Below the pieces are notes generated by a model, which saw only the letters and a program-made list of their open reading frames with translations, made no database searches and was not told the DNA's origin. The position numbers and the translations under genes are program-made. This document shows, one piece after another, positions 23,302-32,079 of a stretch of DNA of 37,179 nucleotides; within the stretch, counting starts at the first letter, position 1; each line of letters opens with the position of its first letter. Source of the DNA: Bacteroidia bacterium (GTDB lineage Bacteria > Bacteroidota > Bacteroidia > AKYH767-A > OLB10); NCBI GenBank assembly GCA_025450095.1, contig JANWID010000067.1, positions 1-37,179 on the forward strand, in the 5' to 3' direction.

Positions 23302-23856
23302 ATGAAACTCTTAATTGTTTACGGAACCACTGAAGGGCAGACCCGGAAAATTGCACATTTTATGGAAGCTGTTCTGACTAAAGAAGGGCATAATGTTACT
23401 GTTTGCGATGCCACCATGAACCCACCTGGTCCGGAAGGGTTCGATGCATTACTGATAGGTGCATCTATTCACATTGCAAAGTACCAGTCACCGGTTACGC
23501 ATTACATTACTCATCACGTGCAGCAACTGAATAAAATGCCGGGAGCTTTTTTCTCCGTTTGCATGGCAGTTGCATCGGAACATGAAGAGGAACACAAGGC
23601 CGCGCAAAAAATCACCGATGATTATCTTTATCATACTGGCTGGAAACCTTCATTGGTAACACAGGTAGCAGGGGCACTGAAATATACGCAGTATGATTTT
23701 TTCAAAAGACTGATCATGAAATATATTTCAAAGAAAGAAGGAGGCAACACCGATACTTCCCGCGATCATGAGTTTACTGACTGGGATGCTGTGAAAAAAT
23801 TTGTATTGGATTTTACCAGGACTGTAAAAAGTAAAACTCTGGAGCAACATATGTAA
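23302..23856 (+). CDS. HemG-like flavodoxin-domain protein
   Basis: A 184-residue soluble flavodoxin-fold protein. The FMN phosphate loop is YGTTEGQTRKIA (residues 7-18), followed by LLIGASIHIAKYQ, the FMN-contacting region, and FFSVCMAVAS. This arrangement fits the HemG-type menaquinone-dependent protoporphyrinogen IX dehydrogenase, and the family is used for haem synthesis in some bacteria. The C-terminal half (YTQYDFFKRLIMKYISKKEGG) also agrees with HemG. Whether this organism uses it for haem synthesis cannot be told here. The frame is open upstream (to 23032), but ATG 23302 is where homology starts. Confidence 0.8.
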   Translation: MKLLIVYGTTEGQTRKIAHFMEAVLTKEGHNVTVCDATMNPPGPEGFDALLIGASIHIAKYQSPVTHYITHHVQQLNKMPGAFFSVCMAVASEHEEEHKAAQKITDDYLYHTGWKPSLVTQVAGALKYTQYDFFKRLIMKYISKKEGGNTDTSRDHEFTDWDAVKKFVLDFTRTVKSKTLEQHM

Positions 23857-24009
23857 TCCATTAATTATACGGTGTAGTTTTCCGCAGGAAGTACTGTCCG
23901 GGATTTTTGCCCGCTATTCAGAGTCTGTGCTAATCTTTGTTTCCTGGCTCTGTGGTTGTAAATTTTTAACATGAATCCTTCTGCATACTCTTATGCAGAT
24001 TGAAAAATG

Positions 24010-24017
24010 TATCTTTG
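24010..24017 (+). promoter_or_regulatory. candidate -7 promoter element (TATCTTTG)
   Basis: TATCTTTG matches the Bacteroidota -7 consensus exactly and lies 43 bases before the TTG start of the T9SS gene. No good -33 TTTG is seen at the usual distance. Confidence 0.45.
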
Positions 24018-24060
24018 ACAACTAACAATAATTTTTAAGCGCATTAAATTCTTTAAGCTC

Positions 24061-25659
24061 TTGCACATCCTAAGAACATTTTCACATCCTGCTTCCTTAC
24101 TCTTAAAAACAATCTTCGTAATCGCTACCTTATTTTTGCAACAGCAAGTCTATGGTCAGGCTGGCTTTATCAGAAAGTATGGAGGAACCGGTTATTCCAG
24201 GGCTCATTCCATACGCCCGACTACCGGCCAGGGTTATATCCTGGCGGGAACAGGAAATCCCATAACTGGCACGGGATGGCATGACCTGATCATGACCAAG
24301 CTGGATGCATCCTATCAGCTCGAATGGATGAAATCATATGGGGCCAACTATATAGATCATGGATCCTGTGCAATTCAAACCTCAGATGGAGGCTACCTGC
24401 TGACTGGCACTGCAAGCGACGCTCCTGTTTCGAACGGAACTTATGTTGCGCTGATAAAAACGGATGATATAGGAAATGTTCAATGGTCGAAATGGCTGGC
24501 ACAATCCAATGTTTCCGTAGGCAATGAACTTTATGAAGATGCATCAGGAAATTTTTATGTGATCGGTTCGACCCAAAATATTTTTAGTGCCACCGGAATG
24601 CTCATTGCAAAAGTTGATGCCTCCGGTAATTTGTTGTGGGCAAACATTCACACAAATGGGGACACTCCGGGTTTGGATTCGAAACTTACTTTGGACGGAG
24701 GATTTATTATGTCGGGTAATACGGACGTATTGCCTTCGGGTACAAATATGGCATTGATTAAAACAGATGTCAATGGAAACGTACAATGGGCTAAAAATTA
24801 TGGTAGCTACCTCGAATTTCAATGTGGTGTTTCAGTAATGCAGCACCCCGACTCGGGATTTTCAATAGCTGGTTATACGTTCAGTGGTTTGACAGGCTTC
24901 TACCTTTTGAGAACAGATGTTTCCGGCAACCTTCTTTGGTCGAGAAATTACACGGATTCTTTGAACGACTATACCATAAATGCCTGTATATTGACAACAA
25001 CCGGCGATTATTTAATGGCGGGTTATGCAGATAGTATGTTCACCGGGTATTCTAAAAAATTTGTTTGTAAAATTGATGCATCCGGTAACCTGCTGTGGGC
25101 AAAAACTTATGATGCTCCCGATCCACAGTATAATTATGGATTTAATGATATACTGGAATCGACAGGAAATTTTCTGTTTACCGGATCGGATGGCGATATA
25201 TACCTGATGCAAACCGATACAGATGGTAATAGCGGCTGCATGGAAAGTTCTGTAGTGTTACAGACATACATTCCTCTAACACTGGAAAATACTCCTGTAT
25301 TTCAAACCCTCCCGACCACTTATAATAGCAACTACACTTTCAATGTTCAGAGTGGTGGAACTCAAAATGTGTTTTGTGTTTCTGGTATCAATGAAGTGCA
25401 AATCAATTCAACTTTACAAATACTTCCCAATCCATGTTCGAAGGAAACTATTATCAAAATACCGGATTATGTGCAAAACGCAGTTTTTTCTGTTTATAAC
25501 ATAACAGGGAAAACGATAATACACAGATCGGATTTTTCAGGAAACCGGATAACCCTGTCGTGTGATTTACTATCTGATGGTATTTACATGATTCAATTGC
25601 TTTCGAAGAATGTTTTGTATTCCGGAAAACTTATCGTACACGCACACAACTCCCAATAG
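24061..25659 (+). CDS. T9SS type A sorting domain protein, beta-propeller type
   Basis: A 532-residue secreted protein starting at TTG (24061); no ATG exists between the upstream in-frame stop (24016) and the signal peptide (about 1-32, LLLKTIFVIATLFLQQQVYG), so TTG is the most credible start. The body repeats a blade unit of about 50 residues: I/M-I-A-K-V/T-D-A/V-x-G-N-L/V-x-W-A/S-x-N-Y, with GGFIMSGNT or GYLLTGTAS-type strands, an SBBP-type propeller. The T9SS sorting domain spans the last 80 residues (LQILPNPCSKETIIKI, FSVYNITGKTI, DGIYMIQLLSK). It resembles the minus-strand protein at 10377-11966, a probable paralogue. Surface-exposed; ligand unknown. Confidence 0.87.
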   Translation: MHILRTFSHPASLLLKTIFVIATLFLQQQVYGQAGFIRKYGGTGYSRAHSIRPTTGQGYILAGTGNPITGTGWHDLIMTKLDASYQLEWMKSYGANYIDHGSCAIQTSDGGYLLTGTASDAPVSNGTYVALIKTDDIGNVQWSKWLAQSNVSVGNELYEDASGNFYVIGSTQNIFSATGMLIAKVDASGNLLWANIHTNGDTPGLDSKLTLDGGFIMSGNTDVLPSGTNMALIKTDVNGNVQWAKNYGSYLEFQCGVSVMQHPDSGFSIAGYTFSGLTGFYLLRTDVSGNLLWSRNYTDSLNDYTINACILTTTGDYLMAGYADSMFTGYSKKFVCKIDASGNLLWAKTYDAPDPQYNYGFNDILESTGNFLFTGSDGDIYLMQTDTDGNSGCMESSVVLQTYIPLTLENTPVFQTLPTTYNSNYTFNVQSGGTQNVFCVSGINEVQINSTLQILPNPCSKETIIKIPDYVQNAVFSVYNITGKTIIHRSDFSGNRITLSCDLLSDGIYMIQLLSKNVLYSGKLIVHAHNSQ

Positions 25660-25852
25660 TTTATATCAGACAGAAAACAAATATGCTTTAAGATTTGGAA
25701 GGCAGAAAAGTTTACTTCCCATTAATCTTCCAGGCTATTCTGTCACTGAAAGGCTTCATCGCTGGATATCATCTCTAAATTCAAGTTATATTATTATGAA
25801 TACCAATTGAATAAGATTTTTCTAAAAAAATGAATTAGATACATCTAAATTA

Positions 25853-25860
25853 TAATTTTG
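25853..25860 (+). promoter_or_regulatory. candidate -7 promoter element (TAATTTTG)
   Basis: TAATTTTG fits TAnnTTTG and lies 20 bases upstream of the ATG of the di-heme protein, consistent with a short leader. The -33 box is not clear. It would drive the three-gene redox operon. Confidence 0.45.
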
Positions 25861-25880
25861 TAGGGTAAAACTTTATTACC

Positions 25881-27083
25881 ATGCAAAAGAATTACCTGTT
25901 AATCCTGTCGGTGCTGATAGCAGGTGCAGGATTACTGGCAGCCTGTGAAAGCCTGGGCCCACAGCTTCCTGAAGACGATGAAGTACTGGATGGACCGGTG
26001 GAAGGACTGACCAGTGATCAGAAAATCAGATTTCTCAAAGGGGATGTTGCCTTTAATGATGACATATTCACGGCACAATCGGGACTGGGTCCTTTATTTG
26101 TTGCCACCAGCTGCGGTAGCTGTCATGCCGGTGATGGCAAAGGTCATCCATTCACAACATTAACACGATTCGGTCAGCACGATACTTCCGGTAACCAGTA
26201 TTTACACCTGGGCGGACCGCAATTACAAAATCGTGCAATTCCCGGTTACCAGCCAGAGCAGATACCACCGGGCACTACTTTTTCAAAATTTACACCACCA
26301 GCCAACACAGGCCTGGGATTTTTGGAAGCGGTCACGGATGCCGATATCCTTGTACTTGCCGATCCTTTTGATACAAATGGTGACGGAATTTCCGGTGTCC
26401 CCAACTGGGTAACGGTTCCGGAATATATGACAACAGAACCTGGCGCAATTTCACAACAAGGAAAATTTATAGGCCGGTTTGGTAAAAAAGCTGCTGCACA
26501 CAATCTCCTGCATCAAACAGTAAATGCTTATGCGGAAGATATCGGAATCAATTCCGTTTACCGATCTGTTGATGTTTACAGCGGGCTCGAGGTGGACCCT
26601 GAGGTTTCTACACAAACTATCAACGATGTTGTATTTTATCTGCAAACGTTAAAAGCTCCCATTCAGAGAAACCAGGGCGATGCAATAGTTATCAGGGGCA
26701 GTGAAGTTTTCAATTCATTAAATTGTTCCGGTTGTCATATACCATCGCTTCAGTCCGGGACATCACCGATCGAACCACTTTCCAACAAAACTTTTTACCC
26801 ATATACTGATTTGTTATTACACGACATGGGCAGTAGTCTCGATGATGGCTACACCGAAGGAATGGCAACAACTGCTGAATGGCGGACACCTCCTTTATGG
26901 GGACTTGGACTTTCTCCTGATTCGCAGGGAGGGCAATATTTTCTGATGCATGATGGAAGAGCGCAAAGTATTGAAGCTGCAATTTTAATCCATGATGGTG
27001 AAGCTGCCGCGAGTCGGAACACATACCAATCACTTTCAGAATCCGATAAGGAAGCGTTAAAAAAATTCCTGGAATCACTATGA
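25881..27083 (+). CDS. di-heme DUF1111 lipoprotein (putative peroxidase-type)
   Basis: A 400-residue periplasmic c-type cytochrome. A lipobox LLAAC (Cys22) ends the signal peptide. Two haem-binding motifs are present: CGSCH (78-82) and CSGCH (282-286). DUF1111 members are di-haem proteins annotated as 'di-haem oxidoreductase, putative peroxidase' and resemble MauG/CcpA-type enzymes. Other family features: GLGFLEAVTDADILVLADP, the acidic DTNGDGISG, which resembles a calcium-binding loop, and late RTPPLWGLG and FLMHDGRAQSIEAAILIHDGEA. The gene overlaps the next one by four bases (ATGA), so it is translationally coupled to a Rieske protein. The physiological substrate (peroxide or other) is not known. 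Confidence 0.92.
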   Translation: MQKNYLLILSVLIAGAGLLAACESLGPQLPEDDEVLDGPVEGLTSDQKIRFLKGDVAFNDDIFTAQSGLGPLFVATSCGSCHAGDGKGHPFTTLTRFGQHDTSGNQYLHLGGPQLQNRAIPGYQPEQIPPGTTFSKFTPPANTGLGFLEAVTDADILVLADPFDTNGDGISGVPNWVTVPEYMTTEPGAISQQGKFIGRFGKKAAAHNLLHQTVNAYAEDIGINSVYRSVDVYSGLEVDPEVSTQTINDVVFYLQTLKAPIQRNQGDAIVIRGSEVFNSLNCSGCHIPSLQSGTSPIEPLSNKTFYPYTDLLLHDMGSSLDDGYTEGMATTAEWRTPPLWGLGLSPDSQGGQYFLMHDGRAQSIEAAILIHDGEAAASRNTYQSLSESDKEALKKFLESL

Positions 27084-27523
27084 ACCGGAAAAAATTTATC
27101 CGTACATGTGGACTGGCTTGCGTGGGCGGAATGACTATGCCGGTTGCATTTTTATCAAGCTGTTCCACTACAAACTACATTGCTCAACATTCAGTAACAT
27201 CAAATTTATTGATGGTGAAAAAATCAGAGTTTATAAAAGCCTCAAAAAATAAAACACAGTTACGGCAATATGTGCTTGTCAAACCGGAATCATTTGAATT
27301 CCCCGTTTGCATTTATAACCTGGGGAGTGAGAAATATTCTGCCATATTAATGAAATGTACACATAAAGGATGCGAGTTACAACCGCAGGGATCGCACCTG
27401 GTTTGCCCTTGTCATGGAAGTGAATTCAGCAACCTGGGAGTGGTTCAAAATCCGCCGGCGGAAGAGAATCTGCAGGTATTTAAAGTAACAACCGACAATG
27501 AAAACATTATACTACAATTATAA
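27080..27523 (+). CDS. Rieske [2Fe-2S] lipoprotein
   Basis: A 147-residue Rieske protein. The N-terminus RKKFIRTCGLACVGGMTMPVAFLSSC ends with a lipobox cysteine (Cys28), so it is likely lipid-anchored outside the cytoplasm. Cluster ligands are Cys93/His95 (CTHKGC) and Cys109/His112 (CPCHGS), with Cys98 and Cys111 placed for the disulphide. The C-terminal sequence NPPAEENLQVFKV matches the flavin/quinone-type Rieske core. It overlaps the upstream di-heme gene by four bases and the downstream barrel gene by 26 bases, so the three are one operon. Electron transfer between Rieske and di-heme partner is inferred from this context. Confidence 0.92.
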   Translation: MNRKKFIRTCGLACVGGMTMPVAFLSSCSTTNYIAQHSVTSNLLMVKKSEFIKASKNKTQLRQYVLVKPESFEFPVCIYNLGSEKYSAILMKCTHKGCELQPQGSHLVCPCHGSEFSNLGVVQNPPAEENLQVFKVTTDNENIILQL

Positions 27524-28745
27524 ATCAGTAGTTGTTGCCGTTTTACTTTCCGGATGTATTTATTCCGCGAAAGCGCAACAGGATACAGCCAGATTATTCA
27601 ACAGGACCCCGGTCGATACATCTGATCAATTGAACATGGATGCCGGGTACAATCGTCCTTTTCTTACTGCAGGGAAATTTCCTGTAGCCCTCGGAGGTTA
27701 CCTCGAAGCCAATTCACAGTTTTCTCAAACAAATGGAGTTAATGAAGGATTATCATTCCAGGCCCGAAGGCTCACACTTTTCTTTTCATCGACAATAGCC
27801 AAAAGAATTAAATTTTTATCCGAACTGGAATTTGAAGATGGTGGTAAAGAAATCAATGTGGAAATTGCTGCGATTGATATTGAATTTGATCCACTACTGG
27901 TTTTACGCGGAGGGATCATCATTAACCCCATCGGGGCGTTCAATCAAAATCACGATGGTCCGAAATGGGATTTTGTCGATCGCCCTATAGCAAGCACAAC
28001 CATTATACCATCTACTTTCTCGAATGCAGGCTTCGGATTATTTGGTAAATATTTTATCAATGACTGGACAATGGGATATGAAGTATATCTTACCAATGGT
28101 CTCGACGACCGCATCATTTTGAACAACCAGAATAAAACATGGATTCCTGCCGGAAAATCGAATCCAGAAAAATATGAAGAAAGTTACAGCGGAGTTCCTG
28201 CGTTTACCGGAAAGCTCGCTGTGCGAAACAGGAATATCGGCGAACTTGGCATTTCGTATTTCACCAGTGTTTATAACAAATGGCAGGATGACGGAATTAC
28301 TTTGGATTCAAAACGCAGTGCACAAATTGTGGCAGTTGATTTTAATACCACTTTTTGGAATAGTAAAATAAACGTTACAGGCGAAATGTGTAAGGCGTTT
28401 ATTGATATCCCTGAAACCTATTCGCAGCAATTCGGAACAGAGCAGTGGGGAGGCTTCATGGATATTGTTGTAACTGTGTTACAAAAAAAAATGTTTGGTT
28501 GGGATAAAGCAAAACTCAACCTGGGAGTCAGAGCTGAATATGCCGATTATAACCAGGGTAGTTTCAATGAAACAGGTGGAAATATTTCAGACGACATTTG
28601 GGCAATTGTTCCGGCAATTGCATTTCGTCCCGCCGGTTCAACGGTTTTACGTTTCAATTACCGTTATGATGAGCAGCAGGATCTGTTAGGGAACCCTCCT
28701 TCCAAAACCGGCACTTTTCAGTTCGGATTTGCGACGTATTTTTAG
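27498..28745 (+). CDS. outer-membrane beta-barrel protein (porin-like)
   Basis: A 415-residue outer-membrane protein. Signal peptide about 1-26 (YKSVVVAVLLSGCIYSAKA, cleavage before QQDT). Many alternating-hydrophobic strands follow, rich in aromatic residues, with turns such as GGYLEANSQ, RIKFLSELEFEDGGK, FGKYFINDWTMGYEVYLT and GELGISYFTSVYNKW; the C-terminus ends FQFGFATYF, an aromatic terminal residue typical of barrels. A porin or phosphate/pyrophosphate-selective porin O/P-like family is the closest idea. The start ATG lies 26 bases inside the Rieske gene. It could admit substrate to the lipid-anchored redox proteins; this is a guess from gene order. Confidence 0.8.
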   Translation: MKTLYYNYKSVVVAVLLSGCIYSAKAQQDTARLFNRTPVDTSDQLNMDAGYNRPFLTAGKFPVALGGYLEANSQFSQTNGVNEGLSFQARRLTLFFSSTIAKRIKFLSELEFEDGGKEINVEIAAIDIEFDPLLVLRGGIIINPIGAFNQNHDGPKWDFVDRPIASTTIIPSTFSNAGFGLFGKYFINDWTMGYEVYLTNGLDDRIILNNQNKTWIPAGKSNPEKYEESYSGVPAFTGKLAVRNRNIGELGISYFTSVYNKWQDDGITLDSKRSAQIVAVDFNTTFWNSKINVTGEMCKAFIDIPETYSQQFGTEQWGGFMDIVVTVLQKKMFGWDKAKLNLGVRAEYADYNQGSFNETGGNISDDIWAIVPAIAFRPAGSTVLRFNYRYDEQQDLLGNPPSKTGTFQFGFATYF

Positions 28746-28757
28746 AACTGTTCTCCG

Positions 28758-28872
28758 GTCATGGTTCGGCTCCGCTCACCATGACTTTTGTTAACACAAA
28801 TGTCCTATTATGCTCCGGTCAAAGTGAGCGGAGTCGAACTGACCGGAGTGTAACGGTAAGCGGAGCCGAGCC
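28758..28872. repeat. GGTGAGCGGAGCCGAACC-type repeat cluster
   Basis: Two hairpins and three related copies of a short sequence. Hairpin 1 is GTCATGGT-n12-ACCATGAC (28758-28785); hairpin 2 is CTCCGGTCA-n18-TGACCGGAG (28813-28848). The loop of the first, in reverse complement, is GGTGAGCGGAGCCGAACC; variants of it recur near 28824-28840 and 28855-28872. It lies between two operons and may double as a terminator of the redox operon. Confidence 0.75.
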
Positions 28873-28915
28873 ACAAACCATTGTACGCTTCGTATAAGCG
28901 ATCAAATTACTGAAA

Positions 28916-28945
28916 TTGAAAAGTCCAAAAACTACTTTATCTTTA
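28916..28945 (+). promoter_or_regulatory. candidate promoter of the efflux operon (TTG-19-TATCTTTA)
   Basis: A TTG at 28916-28918 and TATCTTTA at 28938-28945 (TAnnTTTG with one mismatch) are 19 bases apart, the normal Bacteroidota -33/-7 spacing. The ATG of the first efflux gene follows at 28965, giving a leader of about 13 bases. Confidence 0.5.
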
Positions 28946-28964
28946 CACATACCGAAACTGTGGC

Positions 28965-30209
28965 ATGCTGCGGATTTTCCTGATAGTAATTACTCTTTTC
29001 ATACCGGCGAAGATCGTTATAGCCCAACGTTCGTTGGAAACATGCCAGCAACAGGCGCGCATGAATTATCCTGCAATTCGCCAATTCGGATTAATTGAGA
29101 AGTCGAAGGAATATAGCCTGGCAAATGCGGGGAAAGCGTGGTATCCGCAATTCAGTGTAAATGCAATCGGTGCGTGGATCATCAAAGGGTTGCCTTCATT
29201 TCCGGGAGCAAATGAAACAAACGATTTGCAGTTTTTCGGTATCGCCCAGTTCCGGCAAACATTGTGGGACGGAGGAACTACACATTCACAAAAAGAAATA
29301 ATTTCAGCAACCACTGCTATTGATTCAGCTAGCGCTGAGGTAGCATTGTATGAATTGAAAGACCGGGTCAACCAGCTTTTTTTCGGGATCCTGCTAATCG
29401 ATGAGCAATTGTTGCAGCTTGCATTGATGAAGGAAAACCTCCGGCGCAACCTGGAAGCGGCCCGCAATTCCTTTGGAAATGGCAAAGCTTATATTTCTGA
29501 TGTGGATGAGGTGCAGGTAGAACTCATAAAATCAGATCAACGAGAGACTGAATTCAAAAGCTCACGCATGGCATATGTGCAGATGCTAGGACTTATGATC
29601 GGCGAGAAAATTGATTCAATAGAAAAATTCGCCCGTCCCACAATTCCTGATATCAATACTTCCCCGGTAATCCGAAGACCGGAACTACAGCTTTTCGAAA
29701 ATCAACGACGTCTTACTGATGCCCAGCTCGACCAGGTAAAAGTGAATTACATGCCGAAAGTAGATCTTCTGGGAGCAGGGATGCTGATCGGTCCCGGTAT
29801 TTCATTTGGTACCGAAACAATCAATTCATTTTTGATTGCAGGACTTGGACTTTCATGGAATACTTCCGGTTTGTATTCCGGTAAGAAATCACAACAGCTG
29901 AACAGGATTGGAATGGACAGGATCAATATCCAGCAGGAAACATTTATGTTTAATACCAACATACAGCTTTCACATGCAGGTCAGGAAGTGAACAGGTACA
30001 GGGAATTATTAAATCAGGATGATGAAATTATCAGCCTGAGAAAAAAAATCCGCGAAGCATATGAAGCCCGGTATAATAATGGAATGGTTTCCATGAATGA
30101 AGTTCTCAATTCTGTTACTGCCGAGCGTGAAGCGATAGCCGCAAGATCAATGCGCGAAATTCAGCTTATGATGAGCCTTTACCAGGTTCAAACAATTTCC
30201 GGGAATTAA
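28965..30209 (+). CDS. TolC-family outer-membrane efflux protein
   Basis: A 414-residue outer-membrane channel subunit. Signal peptide about 1-20 (FLIVITLFIPAKIVIA). Long alpha-helical stretches of the TolC tunnel follow: the first with CQQQARMNYPAIRQFGLIEKSKEY, and a second repeat near LQLFENQRRLTDAQLDQVKVNYMPKVDLLG; the near-C-terminal helix (SMNEVLNSVTAEREAIAARSMREIQLM) fits the family. It works with a periplasmic adaptor and inner-membrane ABC transporter to expel substrates. It leads the operon, followed by an adaptor, two ATPases and two permeases. Confidence 0.9.
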   Translation: MLRIFLIVITLFIPAKIVIAQRSLETCQQQARMNYPAIRQFGLIEKSKEYSLANAGKAWYPQFSVNAIGAWIIKGLPSFPGANETNDLQFFGIAQFRQTLWDGGTTHSQKEIISATTAIDSASAEVALYELKDRVNQLFFGILLIDEQLLQLALMKENLRRNLEAARNSFGNGKAYISDVDEVQVELIKSDQRETEFKSSRMAYVQMLGLMIGEKIDSIEKFARPTIPDINTSPVIRRPELQLFENQRRLTDAQLDQVKVNYMPKVDLLGAGMLIGPGISFGTETINSFLIAGLGLSWNTSGLYSGKKSQQLNRIGMDRINIQQETFMFNTNIQLSHAGQEVNRYRELLNQDDEIISLRKKIREAYEARYNNGMVSMNEVLNSVTAEREAIAARSMREIQLMMSLYQVQTISGN

Positions 30210-30234
30210 ATTATATCCAGATAAAAAAACTCCA

Positions 30235-31125
30235 GTGAAAAAAAACCTGATACTGTTCACAATTGCGTTCGCTGTAGTTGCATGCAACAATAAGGAAAAT
30301 TTATATGATGCTTCAGGCACTTTTGAATCGACTGAAATTATTGTTTCGGCTCAAGCCACGGGTCAACTCTTGCAGTTTACACCGGATGAAGGTGACACAC
30401 TTCTAAAGGATGCTGTTGCTGGACTGATTGATAGTACTCAATTGCATCTGACACGCATGCAGCTTTTAGAAAGTCAAAAGGCAATTCTTTCGGGCCGCCC
30501 CGATACAAAACAACAGATCGACGCTACCCAAAAGCAGATCGACAATGCATTGCTCGAGCAAAAACGCGTACAAAACCTGGTGAATGCGAATGTTGCATCA
30601 CAGCAACAACTCGATGAAGTGAATACACGGCTCGCGGTATTGCAGGCACAGCTGGCAGCCCAAAAAAGTACGCTGGGAAATTCTACGTCAACGTTGAATC
30701 AGCAAAGCAATGCACTGTATGCACAACTGGAACAGGTAGAAGATCAATTGCGGAAATGTAAAATTACAAGTCCTGTTTCCGGTACCGTTATTTCAAAATA
30801 TGCTAACGAAGGCGAGCTGGCAATTTCAGGTAAGCCGCTCTTTAAAATAGCGGACCTTTCGGAAATGACACTTCGGGCTTATGTTACCGGCGATCAGCTC
30901 CCGGGATTGAAGAACGGTCAAAGAGTAAAGGTTATGATCGATGAAGCGAAAGGAAAGTATCGTAACTATGATGGAATAATAAACTGGATCAGCAGTAAAG
31001 CAGAATTTACACCCAAAACAATTCAAACAAAAGACGAGCGTGCGAACCTGGTTTATGCAATTAAGATCAAAGTTAAAAATGATGGTTACATTAAAATAGG
31101 AATGTATGGGGAAGTAAAATTCTGA
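30235..31125 (+). CDS. HlyD-family periplasmic adaptor lipoprotein
   Basis: A 296-residue membrane-fusion protein. Start is GTG 30235, 25 bases after the TolC gene; no ATG is better placed before the signal. Lipobox VVAC with Cys17 anchors it to a membrane. A lipoyl-like half (ATGQLLQFTPDEGDTLLKDAVAGLIDS) leads into a long coiled-coil hairpin (about 75-175, glutamine-rich), then the second lipoyl half (CKITSPVSGTVISKYANEGELA) and beta-barrel part ending near IKIGMYGEVKF. This is the layout of YbhG/HlyD adaptors. It bridges the permease to the TolC channel. Confidence 0.9.
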   Translation: MKKNLILFTIAFAVVACNNKENLYDASGTFESTEIIVSAQATGQLLQFTPDEGDTLLKDAVAGLIDSTQLHLTRMQLLESQKAILSGRPDTKQQIDATQKQIDNALLEQKRVQNLVNANVASQQQLDEVNTRLAVLQAQLAAQKSTLGNSTSTLNQQSNALYAQLEQVEDQLRKCKITSPVSGTVISKYANEGELAISGKPLFKIADLSEMTLRAYVTGDQLPGLKNGQRVKVMIDEAKGKYRNYDGIINWISSKAEFTPKTIQTKDERANLVYAIKIKVKNDGYIKIGMYGEVKF

Positions 31126-31167
31126 AAATTCCAGTTTTCAAATTATATATTATTTATCATCCATTAA

Positions 31168-32079
31168 TTGATTTCAGTTCAGGCCGACAATATTTCAAAA
31201 TCATACGGTGCAAAGAAAAAGCCAGCCGTAACCAATGTTTCATTTTCCGTAACGGAAGGAGAGCTGTTCGGATTAATTGGTCCCGATGGCGCTGGTAAAA
31301 CTACACTGTTCCGCATATTCACAACACTTTTATTACCTGATAACGGAACTGCTACTGTTTGTGGATTCGATACCGTAAAGGATTACAAATCTATTCGCAG
31401 CAGGGTAGGTTATATGCCCGGAAGATTTTCTTTATACCAGGATTTATCAGTAGAAGAGAACCTGGAATTTTTCGCAACAATATTCAACACAACCATCGAA
31501 GAAAATTATGAACTGGTAAAAGAAATTTATATCCAGCTGGAGCCGTTTAAAAACCGGATGGCGGGTAAATTATCGGGCGGTATGAAGCAGAAACTCGCTT
31601 TGTGTTGCGCGCTGATACACCGTCCGGAAGTTTTGTTTCTTGATGAACCTACAACCGGGGTTGATGCTGTTTCCCGTAAGGAATTCTGGGAAATGTTGCA
31701 TCGCATGAAAGCACAGGGAATCACAATTATTGTTTCCACTCCTTATATGGATGAAGCAGAACAGTGCGACCGGGTAGCGCTGATGCAGTCAGGAAAAATA
31801 TTCACCATTGATACTCCTACAGCGATTACTACTTCATTCAAAGGCGATCTTTATTCGGTGAAGGCATCTGACATGTACCTCCTGATGCAAATCATGCGAA
31901 ACTACCCGCTAACAGAAAATTTTCTCACATTCGGAGAAGCCGCTCATGTTTCTTTCAAAAATCCGCTTTCGCGTGATGAAGACGTGGTAGAATATCTGCG
32001 AATAAATGGTGTAGATGGTGTGGAGATGAAAAAAATAGAGCCTACCATTGAAGATGTTTTCATTCGATACCTTGGTTAA
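31168..32079 (+). CDS. ABC transporter ATPase 1
   Basis: A 303-residue nucleotide-binding subunit with an intact site: Walker A GPDGAGKTT (38-46), signature LSGGMKQ (135-141), Walker B VLFLDEP (155-161) and the D-loop TTGVDAVS. The start is TTG 31168, because no ATG precedes the conserved N-terminal strand ISVQADNISKSYG. About 80 residues follow the canonical domain, ending EPTIEDVFIRYLG, as in YbhF-type exporters. The stop is immediately followed by the ATG of the second ATPase gene. In E. coli YbhF the two ATPase domains are fused; here they are separate genes. Provides energy for efflux. Confidence 0.92.
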   Translation: MISVQADNISKSYGAKKKPAVTNVSFSVTEGELFGLIGPDGAGKTTLFRIFTTLLLPDNGTATVCGFDTVKDYKSIRSRVGYMPGRFSLYQDLSVEENLEFFATIFNTTIEENYELVKEIYIQLEPFKNRMAGKLSGGMKQKLALCCALIHRPEVLFLDEPTTGVDAVSRKEFWEMLHRMKAQGITIIVSTPYMDEAEQCDRVALMQSGKIFTIDTPTAITTSFKGDLYSVKASDMYLLMQIMRNYPLTENFLTFGEAAHVSFKNPLSRDEDVVEYLRINGVDGVEMKKIEPTIEDVFIRYLG

